From contig CALBBA010000293.1 of the NCBI GenBank assembly GCA_937926755.1, forward strand, positions 1-9,984: a stretch of 9,984 nucleotides of DNA, written 5' to 3'. Position numbers and translations under genes: made by a program. The stretch is from an uncultured Collinsella sp. Lineage in GTDB: Bacteria; Actinomycetota; Coriobacteriia; Coriobacteriales; Coriobacteriaceae. Below the pieces are notes generated by a model. That model saw only the letters and a program-made list of their open reading frames with translations, was not told where the DNA came from and ran no database searches. Positions 6,762-9,984 of this stretch are shown here, piece by piece. The stretch's first letter is position 1; each line of letters opens with the position of its first letter.

Positions 6762-6872
6762 CTAATGGCAGAATTTATCCATGTAGTCCTCAAAGTCGAA
6801 CACTTCTACCACGACGCCCTCTTCCTGAAACTCTTTCAGTTGCTCCAAGAGATCTTTGTTAATAACGTCCAT
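6762..6872 (-). CDS. Small acidic peptide, candidate RiPP precursor
   Basis: This 36-codon gene begins 13 bases after the radical SAM stop codon and is the last gene before the terminator. AGGAGG stands seven bases before the ATG, the strongest ribosome binding site in the window, so the peptide is probably made in quantity. It is strongly acidic (11 D/E against 3 K). The first part (DLLEQLKEFQEE, 7-18) looks like an amphipathic helix. A glycine (G19) and a beta-prone GVVVEVFDF (19-27) follow, then an aromatic tail, EDYMDKFCH, with one Cys next to the C-terminal His. F27-E-D and Y30-M-D are tandem aromatic-x-Asp triads. I know no named family with this sequence. Position beside a peptide-type B12 radical SAM enzyme and an exporter suggests a modified precursor; a small regulatory protein is the alternative. 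Confidence 0.75.
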   Translation of the reverse strand: MDVINKDLLEQLKEFQEEGVVVEVFDFEDYMDKFCH

Positions 6873-6879
6873 GCAGAAA

Positions 6880-6885
6880 CCTCCT
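6880..6885 (-). promoter_or_regulatory. Strong Shine-Dalgarno of the small peptide gene
   Basis: The minus strand reads AGGAGG, seven bases before the ATG at 6872 and directly behind the radical SAM stop codon. It identifies the short frame as a real gene and suggests the peptide is translated more strongly than the upstream enzyme, which has only a weak site. Confidence 0.8.
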
Positions 6886-9165
6886 CTATCTAATCAATTG
6901 TAGTATATCTGCTTTCATGCAATTATCAACCAACTTGTTTAGTTGCTCCTCGTTTGCCGATAGTCCCTCTTTTTTCAAAATGTCGCGCACCTCGTTCTTA
7001 GTAATCGGCTTTTCAAACAACGAAAGCAAAGCGAACGAAAAATCATTAACCGCACACATTCTATGGGTGGCACAACTCAGCAGTACTCTTAACCCCTCTT
7101 TTGAGCGTCCGACTTCTTTCACAAACGAACTTTTAACCAATTGAAAACCATTATCGTGCATTACATAATCGGCATCGATATTTGTATTCAGCAATCCATA
7201 ATGCAACAGTTCTTCTATCGCCCTTGTCAGCTCGAGGTCGCCCTGATCAAGGATAAGAGAAATGCTACAATCGGCCTCCAATAAACGGGCCAACTTAAGG
7301 TATACCAACTGGGAAACAGCATAGACATGATGGTATTCAGAATTATAGAAGTAGGCAAATGGCTCAACGAGCACGACAGAGGTCTTGGAATCCAGCCAGA
7401 TTCGATCGGCTGGATTTAGACTAGTTAGCCGTCGCTTTACTTTGGTCAAATGTCCCTTATACCTGACAGCGTGAATAGAATCTAGGATCCAGGTCACCTC
7501 TGAAATATGAAGCCGCTGGGGCAAGTCAATTGTGTCGCTACCGTTTATGACCTCTTGCATATAAAAATCAATATGATGCTCATCAGATAAGGATTTTGCT
7601 TCATTTAAAGTTAAACCAGTGCCTGAAACATAATCCACTTCGAGGCGCAAATCCTCATATTGGGACTTCGGCATTACAGAGACACCATACTTATCGGGAT
7701 GATTCCAAACATCCGACCCCATAACGAGACCAAAATTCGTAAATCCTCTCGTGGAATATGGAACACCACATACCTGTTTTGAATAATTCAAAACATTCTC
7801 TGTATAAGCTAAGGTGTTCAGAGCCTCTTCTTTAGTTTCGGTCGGAAAGCCAATCATAAAGAATAGATGAACAGGAATACCCGCATTGAGACAATCATGG
7901 ATATTGCGATCAATCCAATCAACTCTCGTGTTCTTCTTCATTAGATCAAGAACTCTTTGGTTGTATGACTCGAGGCCAAACTGAATCTGCCTACATCCAC
8001 TTTGGTATATCTTGTTGAAAACGTCTGTACTTAGGGTTGGAGAGAACCTCGTTTCTCCATGCCAGAAAAACGTTTTTCCCGATGCGTTTATTTCATCCGC
8101 GAGTTGCTCCATTCTTTTGCCTTCGAATGTTTCATCCACAAAAGAGAAAACTCTCGTGCCGTATTTTTCATTTAACCGACACATTATTTCAAATACTCTC
8201 GATATGGGCATCTTTCGGTAACAACCACCAGTAGCACCGGGAATGGTGCAGAAGGCGCAATGATTAAAACACTGCCTAGAGGAATAAACCGGCAATATTA
8301 ACTCAGGCATGAAGTATTTAGAAAGGGCGAAGCCATCGAAATCGGGAACTGTATCGTTGATAAATGTTTGCTCAATCCGATGGTTTTTATATATCTTTCC
8401 ACCTTTAGCATGGCAAAGGTTTGGAACACAGTCGAGATTGTCATCACCAGAGTCAAGAGCCTCAAGAAGACGTGCAAGCGGCTCTTCGCCGTCATACATC
8501 ATTATCGAATCAATGTATTCAAAAAAGGGATGCCATTCTTTCATGCAGTCATCTGCTAAACGAGTAATGTAATTGCCGCCCAATGAGACGTGTTTAACAG
8601 ATGGACATTCTTCTTTAATCAGTTTCGCTAACGTAACTGCGGAAATCAATTGGAAACAGCCGCTCACCGAAATCCCAATAAACTCGATTTTTTCCCTCTG
8701 AATACGCTTAAGAAAGGCAGTTTCATAGAAGGAAATAAACGGATTATGCAGGGTATCCGCAAGCGATTTCATTATTTCTGGTGTCGAATAATAATCATAG
8801 GGCAGATCTATGGAGTTGAACGTGTATTTAACTCCATATGAGACGTGATTTATGATATAGAGTGCATTTCTAAAAATGTTTTCAGCATATTGTCTTTCTT
8901 TTAGATTAAAGTATCTCTTTGATCTGAAAATATCTTTTGCTTCGTCAACATTAAGTGCTGACTTTTGTATCAACTCGATTGTTAATTGAACATTCGAACT
9001 AAACGAATCCTTTGATTCCCGATACCTTTTACAGCACTCTTCGACATGTCTAAAAGATAGGAGGTCATCGTAAAATTCCACGTTTAAGTCAACAATGTCA
9101 ACTTTGTATTGTTCAACCTCTTGAAGATATGACTTCAAAACAGGCAAGGCAAGATACGGCCCCAC
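6886..9165 (-). CDS. B12-binding radical SAM enzyme, probable peptide maturase
   Basis: The readable frame gives 759 residues. Residues 1-240 form a cobalamin-binding-like Rossmann region: VDIVDLN (22-28), IGISVSGCFQ (163-172), HVSLGGNY (192-199) and YDGEEPLARLLEAL (224-237), with a helical insert at ~38-150. The radical SAM core follows, with C299, C303 and C306 in CFNHCAFC for the 4Fe-4S cluster, GLES (397-400) and FMIGFPTET (436-444) as SAM-side motifs. The C-terminal ~150 residues contain two winged-helix-like segments (~615-660 and ~704-759); the second resembles PqqD-type peptide-binding domains. Such enzymes commonly methylate or rearrange unactivated carbons. The GTG at 9165 is unlikely to be the true start: in-frame residues upstream and the missing first strand are separated by a one-base frameshift (see 9166-9208). 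It lies between an exporter and a tiny peptide gene, so a peptide substrate is likely but inferred. Confidence 0.88.
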   Translation of the reverse strand: MGPYLALPVLKSYLQEVEQYKVDIVDLNVEFYDDLLSFRHVEECCKRYRESKDSFSSNVQLTIELIQKSALNVDEAKDIFRSKRYFNLKERQYAENIFRNALYIINHVSYGVKYTFNSIDLPYDYYSTPEIMKSLADTLHNPFISFYETAFLKRIQREKIEFIGISVSGCFQLISAVTLAKLIKEECPSVKHVSLGGNYITRLADDCMKEWHPFFEYIDSIMMYDGEEPLARLLEALDSGDDNLDCVPNLCHAKGGKIYKNHRIEQTFINDTVPDFDGFALSKYFMPELILPVYSSRQCFNHCAFCTIPGATGGCYRKMPISRVFEIMCRLNEKYGTRVFSFVDETFEGKRMEQLADEINASGKTFFWHGETRFSPTLSTDVFNKIYQSGCRQIQFGLESYNQRVLDLMKKNTRVDWIDRNIHDCLNAGIPVHLFFMIGFPTETKEEALNTLAYTENVLNYSKQVCGVPYSTRGFTNFGLVMGSDVWNHPDKYGVSVMPKSQYEDLRLEVDYVSGTGLTLNEAKSLSDEHHIDFYMQEVINGSDTIDLPQRLHISEVTWILDSIHAVRYKGHLTKVKRRLTSLNPADRIWLDSKTSVVLVEPFAYFYNSEYHHVYAVSQLVYLKLARLLEADCSISLILDQGDLELTRAIEELLHYGLLNTNIDADYVMHDNGFQLVKSSFVKEVGRSKEGLRVLLSCATHRMCAVNDFSFALLSLFEKPITKNEVRDILKKEGLSANEEQLNKLVDNCMKADILQLIR

Positions 9166-9208
9166 TGGACTCCATCCTGGGGGGAAATACTAAAAGCGTT
9201 TTAGGCAT
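9166..9208 (-). other. Frameshifted N-terminus of the radical SAM enzyme
   Basis: An ATG at 9208, seven bases after the exporter stop codon, opens MPKTLLVFPP, the typical first beta strand of B12-binding radical SAM proteins. The reading then passes through six C (minus strand; G at 9179-9184) and falls out of frame. The downstream frame reads GWSPVGPYLALPVLKSYL directly after the C run, but is closed upstream by TAG at 9190-9192. With five C the two join perfectly as ...LLVFPPGWSPVGPYLA..., giving about 773 residues. The observed six-C version therefore encodes a split protein unless translation slips by +1 or the base is a sequence error. Confidence 0.8.
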
Positions 9209-9215
9209 ATCAACG

Positions 9216-9984
9216 TCACATCTTTCGCAAATAATTCAATTGAAACACAACTACCATCATAATTGAAAATACACCAAGTCCTGTAACGAGAATTGAGAAC
9301 ATCGCGATGCTCGTGAACAGCGAAACAAGGAGTGTTGAAATAACAACAGCAACCGATTGCAAAGACTCCCTAATTGAAAACAGGCTTATCGATTCAGATC
9401 CGTCTCTCGCCAAATCCTGCAGCGATGTTATGAGAAGCACATCTTGAATGGCGTTTCCGGCACCGACGATAAAAAGAAAAATAAACGATATCCCAGACGC
9501 ATAGCGATAGCCAAACGCCAGATACGCACCGAGCGCAAGATACGTCACAAAACAATATGATTTAACGCAATCGGAACCACTGATTAAACGACCATATATT
9601 GTATTTCCGAACAACAGTCCGATTGTAAGACTACTCTGAAGGAATCCGTATTGTATCGATGACGAGTCAAATTGCAATTGCGCTATAGCTGGCAAAAGAG
9701 AATTCAGAGAGCCGAATGCCACGCCACTAGAAATATCGATTAATAGGAAACCAATTGCCAAGTGCTTCGCGCTAAGATCACTAAATGCAGTCCTGTTTTT
9801 TTCATTTTTGCTTATCCCCTCTTTATCATTAACCTCGATAACCGACGGAACATCTCGCAGCAACCAGAACGACGCGGCAAAAGAAAGCGCGTCTAATGCA
9901 AGAACAGCCTCCGCCCCAAATTGAGCGACAACAAAACCGCCGGCAACTGGCCCCAGAACCATCATCAAATTCTGCAGAAACCCA
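9216..9984 (-). CDS. MFS exporter, MFS_3/EntS-like (partial)
   Basis: This is the C-terminal ~255 residues of a major facilitator transporter. The frame is open to the right edge (GFLQNLMMVLGPVAGG), so the N-terminal part lies outside the window, and the ATG/TTG codons near 9962-9968 are internal rather than starts. LGPVAGGFVVAQFG followed by a LALDALSFAASFWLL helix is the mid-protein signature of the MFS_3 group, which includes enterobactin exporter EntS and many self-resistance or secondary-metabolite exporters. A hydrophilic central loop (about 9780-9845) is followed by about six hydrophobic helices up to the basic C-terminus NYLRKM. The next gene begins seven bases after its stop codon, so the two are almost certainly cotranscribed. 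In this setting it probably exports the peptide product or protects the producer; the substrate is inferred. Confidence 0.85.
   Translation of the reverse strand, partial: GFLQNLMMVLGPVAGGFVVAQFGAEAVLALDALSFAASFWLLRDVPSVIEVNDKEGISKNEKNRTAFSDLSAKHLAIGFLLIDISSGVAFGSLNSLLPAIAQLQFDSSSIQYGFLQSSLTIGLLFGNTIYGRLISGSDCVKSYCFVTYLALGAYLAFGYRYASGISFIFLFIVGAGNAIQDVLLITSLQDLARDGSESISLFSIRESLQSVAVVISTLLVSLFTSIAMFSILVTGLGVFSIMMVVVFQLNYLRKM

Noticed and set aside
9962..9968. A start of the MFS gene inside the window at the TTG/ATG cluster.
   Set aside because: The frame is open to the window edge and the upstream residues fit a transmembrane helix, so these are internal codons of a gene that begins off the window.

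Overview
The window looks like a piece of a GC-rich Gram-positive anaerobe, most likely a Coriobacteriia member close to Collinsella. That is inferred from the style of the housekeeping genes (fermentative L-lactate dehydrogenase, two-domain glutamine-dependent NAD synthetase, YejK/NA37 nucleoid protein) and their high GC content. No rRNA or other phylogenetic marker is present to prove it. Every gene I can support lies on the minus strand, so the order of transcription runs from high to low coordinates.

Right part, about 6700-9984, is visibly AT-richer than the rest and looks acquired. It reads as one operon: an MFS exporter whose N-terminus lies off the window, then a large B12-binding radical SAM enzyme, then a 36-codon acidic peptide behind a near-perfect Shine-Dalgarno, closed by a strong terminator at 6701-6737. 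Exporter, maturase and tiny peptide together suggest a ribosomally made, post-translationally modified peptide (RiPP) system. I do not recognise it as a named class. The maturase also carries a probable one-base frameshift: its missing first beta strand is encoded just upstream in another frame, separated by a run of six C (9179-9184).

Middle part, about 2070-6575, is core metabolism: nadE (NAD synthetase), a class I/II PLP aminotransferase and ldh (L-lactate dehydrogenase). nadE and ldh are each followed by a clear intrinsic terminator. A third long hairpin sits between the aminotransferase and ldh. The three genes therefore look like separate transcription units rather than one operon.

Left part, 1-1976, holds a YejK/NA37-type nucleoid-associated protein and a type II toxin-antitoxin pair: a Phd/YefM-like antitoxin and a RelE/ParE-like toxin whose genes overlap by four bases. 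The antitoxin gene has a consensus -10 box embedded in palindromes and direct repeats, as expected for an autoregulated module. A hairpin follows the toxin gene, and the first ~116 bases hold no gene I can support but contain compact hairpins.

No tRNA, rRNA, CRISPR array, insertion sequence or origin was seen. No gene-free stretch exceeds 300 bases.
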